NCBI RefSeq assembly: GCF_900141815.1
Contig: NZ_FQYR01000005.1
Span: 62,001 to 126,000 of the forward strand
Origin: Rubritalea squalenifaciens DSM 18772
GTDB taxonomy: Bacteria > Verrucomicrobiota > Verrucomicrobiia > Verrucomicrobiales > Akkermansiaceae
Direction: 5' to 3'
DNA: 64,000 nt
Shown here: piece after piece, positions 36,912 to 45,092 of the stretch
Layout: every line of letters starts with the position of its first letter
Numbering within the stretch: position 1 is the stretch's first letter
Program-made: the position numbers and the translations under genes
Notes under the pieces: generated by a model
Told to the model about the DNA's origin: nothing
The model's input: the letters and a program-made list of their open reading frames with translations, nothing else
Database searches by the model: none

Positions 36912-38369
36912 CTACAGGATTGGGGCCATCAGGCGCGCGGCTCGAGAGGCGATCTTGAAATGGAATGGTCTGTCCTCGAGTTCATCATGGTCTATCTTAC
37001 GGGCGTCGGCGAAATCTTTTTCGAGCATCTCCTCCACGTCTCGAATAAAGGCAGCGTCGGAAGTGAATGCGCTTATCTCGAAGTTAAGTCTAAAAGAGCG
37101 GTTGTCCAGATTTGCCGTGCCAACGCAGGCCAGCCGTTCGTCAATGAGCATGGTTTTCTGGTGGAGAAAGCCTGCGGTGTATCGGTACAGCTTGATACCG
37201 AAAGGGAGAGACTCTGCCTGATAGGAAAACGCGGCGAGCCAGACGATCAGGTGATCAGGCTTTTCCGGGATGAGGATGCGTACATCCACTCCCCTGAGGG
37301 CGGCGGTTTTTAGTGCGGTGAGTACTCCGCCATCAGGCACAAAATAGGGAGAAGTGATCCAGAGGCGGTGACGTGCGCTATTGGCCGCCTCGGCTACGAT
37401 GAGTTGCCAGGAGTCCGCAAAGTCTGATGGCCCGGTAGGGATGATGGCGCATTCCTGATTGGCCGCATGTGGTGTGCAGGACCAATTTAGATCCAAGATT
37501 TCGTTGGCCGCCCAATTCCAGTCTTCCAGATAAACGAGCTGTACGGCCTGCACCGCGGGTCCGGTGATCCTGATGTGTGTGTCCCTCCAATGCCCGAATT
37601 TAGGATCCTCGCCGAGGTATTCATCACCAATATTGATGCCGCCCAGGAAGGCGGTCTTACCATCAATGACAACGATTTTACGGTGATTGCGGAAGTTGAT
37701 CTGCAGTCGCGACCACCATTTGTTGTTGGTTCCAAAAGCGTGGCATTGGATGCCTTCATTCTCGAGTTTGTTGACGTACCGCCTAGGCAGGGAATGGGAG
37801 CCAAAACCATCGTAGATTAAATACACCCTGACACCTGCCCGGGCTCGCTCGATCAGAGCTTCTTGAAAACGTTTCCCTACCTTGTCGTCTTTGACGATGT
37901 AGAAATTGATCAACAGGTACTCTTGGGCGGAGGAAATGGCTTTGAACATGGCCTTGAACGTGGCCTCGCCATTGATAAGTAGTTCAAGACGGTTCCCGTT
38001 GGTGAAGGGAAGTCCTCCAAGGTGCTCAGCGGCGCTGCCGAAGGCATCAATGGGGGGGATACTGTGCTCGTGGAGCTTCTGACGCATCTCGTTTGCTTGG
38101 TTCCTGAGCTTGCCCTCGTCAGAGCGCCTTGCGCGCACATAACCATCAAAGCGTGTTCTCCCCGCTACCCAATAAAAAGGGATGGCTGCCCAAGGGATGA
38201 CGATCAAAGCCAGTATCCAGGCGATAGCACCCTGTGATGACCTGACATTGAGCAGGACGTGGATGATGTGGACGAAACCCAGTAAGTGAGCCAGAAACAA
38301 TCCAAGACCTGTTAGCCATGTAAATTCGTCCATCCCTAACATCATGTCACGGCCAAGGCTGCTTGGCAA
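36912..38369 (-). CDS. cls: Cardiolipin synthase, phospholipase D type
   Basis: A 485-residue protein with two N-terminal membrane helices (~17-38 and ~47-66) and two HKD motifs: NHRKIVVIDGKTAFLGG (~215-231) and LHQKTMLIDERLACVGTANLD (~395-415, quoted in part). It joins two phosphatidylglycerols to make cardiolipin and glycerol in the inner membrane. Later ATGs at residues 10 and 13 are possible starts. It shares a transcript with the downstream MBL hydrolase and is divergent from the DUF1080 gene, 131 bp away. Confidence 0.93.
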   Translation of the reverse strand: MPSSLGRDMMLGMDEFTWLTGLGLFLAHLLGFVHIIHVLLNVRSSQGAIAWILALIVIPWAAIPFYWVAGRTRFDGYVRARRSDEGKLRNQANEMRQKLHEHSIPPIDAFGSAAEHLGGLPFTNGNRLELLINGEATFKAMFKAISSAQEYLLINFYIVKDDKVGKRFQEALIERARAGVRVYLIYDGFGSHSLPRRYVNKLENEGIQCHAFGTNNKWWSRLQINFRNHRKIVVIDGKTAFLGGINIGDEYLGEDPKFGHWRDTHIRITGPAVQAVQLVYLEDWNWAANEILDLNWSCTPHAANQECAIIPTGPSDFADSWQLIVAEAANSARHRLWITSPYFVPDGGVLTALKTAALRGVDVRILIPEKPDHLIVWLAAFSYQAESLPFGIKLYRYTAGFLHQKTMLIDERLACVGTANLDNRSFRLNFEISAFTSDAAFIRDVEEMLEKDFADARKIDHDELEDRPFHFKIASRAARLMAPIL

Positions 38370-38500
38370 CAGGGCACTTACGTTTCCTGAAAAATTCAGG
38401 CTTGATGGTAAGTGGCTAGACGCAGGGCGATAGTAAATGCACCAGTGCTTTTTGCTTTTTTTATTATGAACTTGGCGCCTGTTTTGCTACTACCATCAAC

Positions 38501-39256
38501 ATGGTTAGGTACTTAGCAATTGGTGCGATTTTCGTCGGAACTACAGGTTTGAGCTCAGCATTGGAGCCAGGAAAAAAACCAAATACTCCTAAGCAACCCT
38601 GGAGTGACTATGTGGTTCATGATGGAACGCGCCCGACACCGGAGAAGGTGAAAACAAATGGAGCCGTAGTGGTGGCACCGCCAGCAGATGCAGTGGTGCT
38701 TTTTGACGGCAAGAACTCAGATGCCTTTACCTCTGGTTGGAAGGTGAAGGATGGCATTCTAGTAGCCAGCAAAGGGGACGCTAAGTCCAAGCAGGAGTTC
38801 GGAGACTGCCAGTTACACATCGAATGGCGAATCCCTGCCGAGCGAAAGGTCAAAAACCAGCAGGGTGGCAACAGTGGTGTTTTCCTGATGGACCGCTATG
38901 AGGTGCAAGTGCAGGAAAGCCATACCAATGTCACCTACGCCGATGGTCAAGCAGGCGCCATTTACGGCCAGACGCCGCCACAGGTGAATGCCTCTGCACC
39001 TCAGGGTGAATGGCAGAGCTACGATATTCTCTTTACTGCTCCTAGGTACGATGGGGAGAAATTGGTGTCCCCTGCGTATGTGACTGTGGTACACAATGGC
39101 GTAGTGATCCAGAATCACACGTTGATCCATGGTCCGACGACCTACAAGCAGGTGGCCAAGTATCCTGCCAAGCACCCGCTCAAGGCTCCCATCAGGCTTC
39201 AGTGGCATGGAGACCCGATCGAGTATCGCAACATTTGGGTGCGAGAAATTAAGTAA
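38501..39256 (+). CDS. Exported DUF1080 protein (3-keto-disaccharide hydrolase type)
   Basis: A 251-residue exported protein (signal peptide to about LSSALE). After a Pro/Lys-rich linker the DUF1080 domain runs from VVLFDGKNSDAFTSGW, through ILVASKGDAKSKQEFGDCQLHIEW, GGNSGVFLMDRYEVQV and PQGEWQSYDILF, to IRLQWHGDPIEYRNIWVREI. This concanavalin-like fold is abundant in Verrucomicrobia, Planctomycetes and Bacteroidetes, with some members acting on 3-keto-glycosides. It is the first of two such genes in the window (the other is at 62760-63473). Confidence 0.88.
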   Translation: MVRYLAIGAIFVGTTGLSSALEPGKKPNTPKQPWSDYVVHDGTRPTPEKVKTNGAVVVAPPADAVVLFDGKNSDAFTSGWKVKDGILVASKGDAKSKQEFGDCQLHIEWRIPAERKVKNQQGGNSGVFLMDRYEVQVQESHTNVTYADGQAGAIYGQTPPQVNASAPQGEWQSYDILFTAPRYDGEKLVSPAYVTVVHNGVVIQNHTLIHGPTTYKQVAKYPAKHPLKAPIRLQWHGDPIEYRNIWVREIK

Positions 39257-39346
39257 CTTGGGTATAAAACTCTCATTGTACCGGGTATTTCCTTGGAATT
39301 CCTGAGGAAATAGAACAGGTTTCGGAAATCAGTATTTTTTAAGAAC

Positions 39347-40060
39347 ATGTCTGAAGAAGCAAAGTCCAAGCGCGTCAAAGCCAGTCAGAAAGTGGAAGTA
39401 GCCGTTGAGAAATACATTCTCAGTGGTGAGTGGGCAAAGGGCACACGACTGCCTTCCGAGGATAAGCTGTGTAAGAAATTTGATGTCAGCCGTACCGCTG
39501 TGCGTGAAGCTCTGAGAGAACTCAGGGGTAAAGGCCTTCTGGAGACAATCAATGGCAGTGGCAGCTATGTCTCTGGCGGCAGTATTGAGAATCTTTCCAA
39601 GGCCATCAGCGCGTACTCCGTGATGGTATCCGACAGAAGATCCATTAGTGAGCTGCTGGACATGCGTAGTGCGATCGAAGGTGACTCTGCCGCCAAGCTG
39701 GCTCAGCGTAAGGACAGTGCTGCCCATGAGCGCCTGGTCAAGCTCCACAACGAACTGATCGAGACTGTTGGCAAGAAGACCTTCCCCACTGCTGACCAGC
39801 GTTTCCACAAAGAACTTCTGAAGTCATCCGGTAACCGTTTGTACGCCTTGCTCGGAGATGCTCTCAAGGACCGCTACCAGCGTTACGTGAAAGAAGCCTA
39901 CTCCGATGACCTCGAGCTGCAGGAAGTGACCATCGAAGAGCATCAGAGTATTCTGGATGCCATCGCCTCTGGCGATCCGAGGGAAGCACGTCAGGCGGTT
40001 CGTGAGCACATCGACAATGCCCGTATCCGTTGGGAGAAGGGAACTGATCGCGCGCGTTAA
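39347..40060 (+). CDS. FadR-type GntR family transcriptional regulator
   Basis: A 237-residue regulator. The winged helix (residues ~15-80: GTRLPSEDKLCKKFDVSRTAVREALRELRGKGLLET) is of the GntR type, and the helical C-terminal FCD domain (~90-230) has the metal/ligand pattern D-x3-R in LDMRSAIEG, with HKELL and EEHQSILDAIASGD giving further His residues. FadR-type members usually sense sugar acids or organic acids. Its targets are not evident; the DUF1080 gene 90 bp upstream on the same strand is one candidate. A strong terminator follows. Confidence 0.92.
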   Translation: MSEEAKSKRVKASQKVEVAVEKYILSGEWAKGTRLPSEDKLCKKFDVSRTAVREALRELRGKGLLETINGSGSYVSGGSIENLSKAISAYSVMVSDRRSISELLDMRSAIEGDSAAKLAQRKDSAAHERLVKLHNELIETVGKKTFPTADQRFHKELLKSSGNRLYALLGDALKDRYQRYVKEAYSDDLELQEVTIEEHQSILDAIASGDPREARQAVREHIDNARIRWEKGTDRAR

Positions 40061-40089
40061 TACGGCGTTGTATCCCAATGAACCTTTCA

Positions 40090-40129
40090 GAAGCCCGGTG
40101 GAAAGCACTCCACCGGGCTTCTTCTTTTT
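40090..40129 (+). terminator. Rho-independent terminator of the FadR-type gene
   Basis: A 13-bp perfect stem (GAAGCCCGGTGGA / TCCACCGGGCTTC, 6-nt loop) followed by TTCTTTTT. It separates the regulator from the two-component system. Confidence 0.92.
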
Positions 40130-40177
40130 ACAGATTATTTACACACGGGAGGATCTGGGCTAGATACTTTGATTGGA

Positions 40178-40864
40178 ATGATCTGCGAACCAACAATTCT
40201 AGTAGCTGAAGATGATGCCAGTGTCAGGCAGGGGGTAGTCGATGCTTTGACTATGTCAGGCTACCAAGTGATCGCCGCCAAGGATGGCCAGGAGGCTATG
40301 GAATATGCACTGACGCGCAACTACATGCTCTTATTGCTGGATCTGGTCATGCCGCATCACAGTGGCTTTGAGGTGCTGGAGGCCTTGCGCCAGAAACGCA
40401 AAGGGCAGCCCGTGATTATCCTCTCCGCTAGAGGGGAAGAGGCTGACAGGGTGAAGGGGCTTACTATGGGGGCGGATGATTATGTGGTGAAGCCCTTCAG
40501 TGTGCGTGAGCTGTTAGCTAGAGTGGATGCCGTTCTGCGCAGATCCAGCGAGAGATCGGTATCGACTCCGGAATATTGTTTTGAAGGCGGTAAGGTAAAT
40601 TTCGACAAGCGAATGGTAGTCTATGAAGATGGTAGGCAGGATGAATTGTCTGAACGGGAGTCAGACCTGTTAGCTTACTTGGTGCTGAATGCCGGTCGAC
40701 CAGTGGCGAGGGAGGAGATTCTTCGTCAGGTGTGGGGCCTGGATCCCAAGGGGCTGGCTACACGTACCATCGATATGCACATCGCCCACCTGCGTAGTAA
40801 ACTGGCTGACAGTCAGCAGCAGATCCTGCAGACGGTCAGAGGAAAAGGATACATGATCAGCTAA
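40178..40864 (+). CDS. OmpR/PhoB family response regulator
   Basis: A 228-residue regulator from the ATG at 40178 (a TTG 9 bp earlier is possible). The receiver domain (~5-118) has the acidic pair E11-D12/D13, phospho-acceptor D55 in LLLLDLVMPHHSG, the switch residues LSAR and K in YVVKPF. The C-terminal winged helix has RESDLLAYLVLNAGRPVAREE and ATRTIDMHIAHLRSKL. It is encoded 12 bp ahead of its sensor kinase. Its targets are not evident from the window. Confidence 0.94.
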   Translation: MICEPTILVAEDDASVRQGVVDALTMSGYQVIAAKDGQEAMEYALTRNYMLLLLDLVMPHHSGFEVLEALRQKRKGQPVIILSARGEEADRVKGLTMGADDYVVKPFSVRELLARVDAVLRRSSERSVSTPEYCFEGGKVNFDKRMVVYEDGRQDELSERESDLLAYLVLNAGRPVAREEILRQVWGLDPKGLATRTIDMHIAHLRSKLADSQQQILQTVRGKGYMIS

Positions 40865-40876
40865 CATTCTAGGCAA

Positions 40877-42757
40877 TTGAAAAGAACTTCCATCGTTTGG
40901 GTCTTGGCCTCTGCCTGTGTGGCCGTGGTGCTGGCTGCTATAGGGGTGATCACAGCCAGTGTGCTAGACCGTAAGCAGCAGGATCTCCAGCAGGGGGCGG
41001 AAGCCTATCGCGAGGAGAGGATCCGTCTGGCCATGTGGCGCCTGGATACCCTTGCAGCGGCCATTGTAGGTGAGGAGGACAAGCGGCCTGCCGAGGAATT
41101 CGATCTACCTCCCATCCTGGCCCCAGTGGATGACAAATTGCAAACACTCAACCCTCTCTATGCCGGAGCGCCGGAGCACTCGAACCTCTACTGGGTGGTA
41201 AATAGCAACTCATCTTCGGTGACGACTCCCCAGGTCTATCCGGATCAGGTGATCATGGGCAATGGGGTAGATCCCGCTTTCAATGCCATCAATGAGCAAA
41301 ATTACGAACGGGTTTCAGCTATCCTCTCCAACAGGCTGGATATGGCGATCAAAGGCGATTTGCCATTCTGCGATACCAACAAAGACCTTAGCTGCCAAGC
41401 CGTGCATCTGGTACTACCCAAGCAGGTTGAGCAGAAGAGTCAGCTGGTGAAGGGGGCAAAAGAGGATTTCAGCCTTCAGAATGTCAAAGGCAAGGAGAAG
41501 GGGGAGGAAGTGGTTAAAATGGTTAATAAGGCAGAGGTGCAGCAAAAGCTCAGTGAGGTAGATACCCGGAAGCGCCGCAGTGCTCTCAACCGCGTGTCGG
41601 AGAATTATGCGTGGGGGCCACAGGCGAATTTGTCGACGCAGTTGAACACAAACGACCAAGTGACCGAGGTGACCCAGTTCCGGCCGATTTGGTTGGACGG
41701 AGAACTCATGCTGGTGCGCAAGGTAGTCCGGCAGAGCGGCGAGAGCGTGCAGGGGGTCTGGCTCAATTCCAAGAAGATCAAGCAACTACTGCTCGATGAA
41801 GTGGCTGATTTGTTTCCGCAGGCTAGTCTGATACCCGTCGCTCAGGATTTGAGGGCTATCTTGTCTGGCGAAGAAATCGTCCAGGATCCCCAGACCATGC
41901 TCAAGTTACCTTATCGACTGAGTCCTGGAGAGAGAGCTGAGGTCTCACTGAGTCTGATCGACCTCTTGAAGGGGCCTATTGGACTGGCCTGGGCCGGGAC
42001 CTTACTCGCTATTGTGGCGGGCTTTTTCATGCTCAGAAGTGTGGTGCAGATGAGTGAGCGCCGTGCCTCCTTTGTCTCTGCAGTAACACATGAGCTACGT
42101 ACCCCTCTGACCACTTTCAGTCTCTACACGGACATGCTCTCCAGTGGCATGGTGAAGGATGAGGAGAAGAAGGAAAGCTATCTGGAGACCTTGAGGCGGG
42201 AGAGCGAGCGTCTGACCCATCTGGTGGAGAATGTACTGGCCTACAGCCGCATCGAGCGTGGTAGTGCTCGCGCCAGGATAGAGGAAGTCGGTATCTCCAG
42301 CCTCATGGAGCGTATGCTCGGCAGATTACGTGAGAGGGCCGGCGATGAGCAGATGGAAGTTTTGCTCAGCGTAGACCCGGTGAGCAGCAAAGAACTGGTG
42401 AAGCTGGATATCACGGCGGTGGAGCAGATCGTCTTTAACCTCGTGGACAATGCGGTCAAATACGCCAGTGGTGAGGACTGCGGCAGCGAGATCCGCATTC
42501 ATGCGGTGAAAAGTGGAGAGAATTTCCGTATCAGTGTCACTGATCAGGGCAAAGGAATCCCGGCCAAGGAGCGGAAAAGGCTCTTCAATGCCTTTCACAA
42601 GTCGGCCGAAGAGGCTGCGGTCACCAAACCTGGGGTCGGATTGGGCTTGGCGCTGTGTAGGCGCCTGGCGCAGGCAATGGGGGGTAACTTATTGCTGGAG
42701 AAAGGTCGTGAGGGGGAAGGGGCTACCTTCGTTCTCACCCTCCCGCAAAAAAAATAA
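40877..42757 (+). CDS. Membrane sensor histidine kinase
   Basis: A 626-residue kinase starting with TTG (the first ATG lies well inside the protein). An N-terminal helix (~8-30) and a second one (~368-390) enclose a large periplasmic sensor region with no recognised domain. HisKA has H405 in AVTHELRTPL; the ATPase has NLVDNAVKYA (N box), TDQGKGIPA (G1) and GVGLGLALCRR (G2). It works with the response regulator just upstream. A tRNA gene starts 84 bp after its stop; no hairpin terminator is seen between them. Confidence 0.93.
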   Translation: MKRTSIVWVLASACVAVVLAAIGVITASVLDRKQQDLQQGAEAYREERIRLAMWRLDTLAAAIVGEEDKRPAEEFDLPPILAPVDDKLQTLNPLYAGAPEHSNLYWVVNSNSSSVTTPQVYPDQVIMGNGVDPAFNAINEQNYERVSAILSNRLDMAIKGDLPFCDTNKDLSCQAVHLVLPKQVEQKSQLVKGAKEDFSLQNVKGKEKGEEVVKMVNKAEVQQKLSEVDTRKRRSALNRVSENYAWGPQANLSTQLNTNDQVTEVTQFRPIWLDGELMLVRKVVRQSGESVQGVWLNSKKIKQLLLDEVADLFPQASLIPVAQDLRAILSGEEIVQDPQTMLKLPYRLSPGERAEVSLSLIDLLKGPIGLAWAGTLLAIVAGFFMLRSVVQMSERRASFVSAVTHELRTPLTTFSLYTDMLSSGMVKDEEKKESYLETLRRESERLTHLVENVLAYSRIERGSARARIEEVGISSLMERMLGRLRERAGDEQMEVLLSVDPVSSKELVKLDITAVEQIVFNLVDNAVKYASGEDCGSEIRIHAVKSGENFRISVTDQGKGIPAKERKRLFNAFHKSAEEAAVTKPGVGLGLALCRRLAQAMGGNLLLEKGREGEGATFVLTLPQKK

Positions 42758-42776
42758 AAAAACGGTAAAAAACGGC

Positions 42777-42804
42777 TTGATTTGAGTCCGTCCTTGAACA
42801 TACT
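42777..42804 (+). promoter_or_regulatory. Probable sigma-70 type promoter of the tRNA-Thr gene
   Basis: TTGATT at 42777-42782 and CATACT at 42799-42804 are 16 bp apart, placing the start of transcription near 42811, about 30 bp before the tRNA. Assigned by eye from consensus likeness. Confidence 0.4.
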
Positions 42805-42841
42805 CCCGCCGCTCCCGAAAGGAAGCCGACCGTCCAATAAC

Positions 42842-42962
<121 letters not shown>

Positions 42963-43001
42963 TTTGTGAAAAGTGACGGTTATCATCTGACAGTTTATCT
43001 G

Positions 43002-43280
43002 TTAGGTAGATGTTCTTTTTACTGTTTTTGGAGCCTTACTGGAAGGCGATTTTCTGATGCCTTCTCTAGAGGCTGCAAAAGGAGTTCTTCCATTCATGTT
43101 GCGCCCTTGGTGAGGGCGCTTCGTGTTGTAGTGAGCGAGGTAAATATCGAGATCCTTCTGCATCTCTGTGATCTCGTCATACCACTTTTCCCGGTCTTTG
43201 ATCCGGAGTTGTTCGTCCAGAATAGAGCGGTGGAAACGCTCCAGGAAGCTGTTGTGCTCTGAGATACAGGGACTTGACAT
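43002..43280 (-). pseudogene. 3' fragment of an IS3/IS481-type transposase
   Basis: About 92 codons of the C-terminal part of an rve integrase-core transposase: HNSFLERFHRSILDEQLR, then DIYLAHYNTKRPHQGRNMNG, the typical end of IS481/IS3 transposases with the last catalytic Glu in FLERFHR. The N-terminal DNA-binding part and first two catalytic Asp residues are absent; upstream sequence is unrelated and AT-rich. It therefore cannot be active. It lies 40 bp inside the left end of the island, where insertions and deletions are expected. Confidence 0.8.
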
Positions 43281-43612
43281 TCGTTGAGCTGTTCGGTTAA
43301 AAGTATATTGTCGTATAATAGATTAATCAGATTTTCTATTGGTTGGGTTACGATTGAGGTATAGTCCCGCAGTCTGTAACCGCGTTTTTCCATGAGCATT
43401 CAATGAGGTTGCCAGTGTGAACTAGTAATTGATTCTAACAAAACCATATAAGAAAAATAATCATAAACATCCAAGTATGTCTGTATATCTACTAGCGTGA
43501 ACGTGCATCTAAGGTTGTGAGTGGACACGGAGGGTCACTAATCCGCGCTGCTCAGTTAGAGCTGTCGTTTAATCTTTCTCCCCCCCCCTAAAAATAACAG
43601 AAAGTAAAATCC
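43281..43612. other. AT-rich spacer with a nine-C tract before the amidohydrolase
   Basis: No gene is evident in these 332 bp. The stretch is AT-rich and ends with a run of nine C (43580-43588), 24 bp before the amidohydrolase ATG. Such a tract between promoter and start codon could change length by slippage and alter expression; this is inference. No clear promoter is recognised. Confidence 0.4.
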
Positions 43613-45034
43613 ATGAATAAAGCAATTAACGCGGTTCTGTCGTGCATTGGCATTGCTGCGACTATCTCAAGTGGCTTCGCCCACGAAAACCACTCTATGG
43701 CGCCAACTGGAAAAATCGTACATGGAAATCATTATGGCCCGGCTGTACGATATGAGCATGTCGTGATTCGAGGAGCACAGATCTTTAACGGTCATGAGCA
43801 AGAACTCCTGAAGGCGGACGTTCTAATCTCGGGACAGCTGATAGCTAAGATAGGTCCAAGCTTGAAAGTTCCAGAAGGCTGTTTTGAAATCAAGGCAGAT
43901 GGTTACACGCTCATTCCTGGTCTGATCGACGCTCACTGGCACGGAGTCTATGCGACTGCGACAATTCCTCAACTCATGACAACTAATGAGGGCTACTGGA
44001 ATCTTCTCACCTCAGTCGCGCAGCGTGATACACTCTACCGAGGCTTCACGACGGTACGTGATGCTGCTGGGCCGATGTTTGATATTGCTCGCGCCACCAA
44101 TGAAGGGTTGATCATCGGGCCGCGGGTGTTCCCGTCCGGACCTGCCATTTCACAAACGTCGGGGCATATGGATTTCCGCATGACCCGAGATCTTCCTACA
44201 GCTACAGGCCACTTGCATTCGTTCGAGAGAGAAAATATGTTCTATATCGCGGATGGAGTACCAGAAGTCATCAAACGTACTCGAGAAAACCTAATGCAGG
44301 GTGCTACGCAGATCAAGATGATGGCCGGTGGGGGGGTGACCTCGTCCTACGATCCTATCCATACGAAGCAATTTACGCTGGATGAACTGAAGGCATCTGT
44401 CGAAGTTGCTAAAAACTGGGGAACCTATGTACACACCCATGCTATCAATGATGAAGCTGTAAATCACTCGATTGATGCGGGTGTCGCATGCGTTGAGCAC
44501 GGCCACATGGCCACCTTGGATACTCTCAAGCGTCTGAAGAAAGAAGGCGTTTGGCTCAGTGTGCAGCCCTTCCTCGACGACGAAGATGCGCCAGCTCTGA
44601 ATGATTTTCAGAAAGCCAAATACAAGTTTGTCACCGATGGCACGGATTTCGTTTATACGAACGGAAAGAAGTTGGGCATTAAGTTCGCTTTCGGCACAGA
44701 TACACTCTTCAGTGCTGATCTGGCCAAACGACAGGGAGCTCAGTTGGCAAAGTTGAAAAAATGGTTCACACCGTTCGAGGCCTTGAAAATGGCAACCTAC
44801 GACAATGCCCAATTATTGAAACTTTCAGGTAAGCTTACACCATACCCATTAGGGCCTCTCGGAGTAATCGAGGAAGGAGCTTACGCTGACATGATTCTTG
44901 TCCATGGTAATCCACTCGAGAATCTGGACCTCGTGAGTGATCCAGACAAAAACTTTGACCTAATCATGAAAGACGGCGTGATCTACAAGTACACAGTTAA
45001 AAATACTGACGCTATAAACAGTGACTCTCCTTGA
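43613..45034 (+). CDS. Exported metal-dependent amidohydrolase
   Basis: A 473-residue protein with a signal peptide (ending about GFAHEN). It has the amidohydrolase-superfamily layout: a small beta domain (VVIRGAQIFNG), PGLIDAHWHG with ligands H108 and H110, K235 in QIKMMAGGG as likely carboxylated Lys, HTHA and EHGHM for further His ligands, and FGTDTL for the catalytic Asp. It most resembles the imidazolonepropionase/Xaa-Pro-dipeptidase branch, acting on cyclic amides or dipeptides; the substrate is not known. It lies 58 bp before the DUF3299-NicO gene on the island and is likely co-transcribed. Confidence 0.85.
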   Translation: MNKAINAVLSCIGIAATISSGFAHENHSMAPTGKIVHGNHYGPAVRYEHVVIRGAQIFNGHEQELLKADVLISGQLIAKIGPSLKVPEGCFEIKADGYTLIPGLIDAHWHGVYATATIPQLMTTNEGYWNLLTSVAQRDTLYRGFTTVRDAAGPMFDIARATNEGLIIGPRVFPSGPAISQTSGHMDFRMTRDLPTATGHLHSFERENMFYIADGVPEVIKRTRENLMQGATQIKMMAGGGVTSSYDPIHTKQFTLDELKASVEVAKNWGTYVHTHAINDEAVNHSIDAGVACVEHGHMATLDTLKRLKKEGVWLSVQPFLDDEDAPALNDFQKAKYKFVTDGTDFVYTNGKKLGIKFAFGTDTLFSADLAKRQGAQLAKLKKWFTPFEALKMATYDNAQLLKLSGKLTPYPLGPLGVIEEGAYADMILVHGNPLENLDLVSDPDKNFDLIMKDGVIYKYTVKNTDAINSDSP

Positions 45035-45092
45035 TCAAGAATCCTTTGTTAATAAAAGTTAGCGAGCTACTTTCATTCTCTACCTAACAGTA

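Noticed and set aside
43094-43399. A 101-residue minus-strand frame overlapping the transposase remnant
   Set aside because: Its second half is the transposase remnant read in the wrong frame and its first half has no recognisable content.
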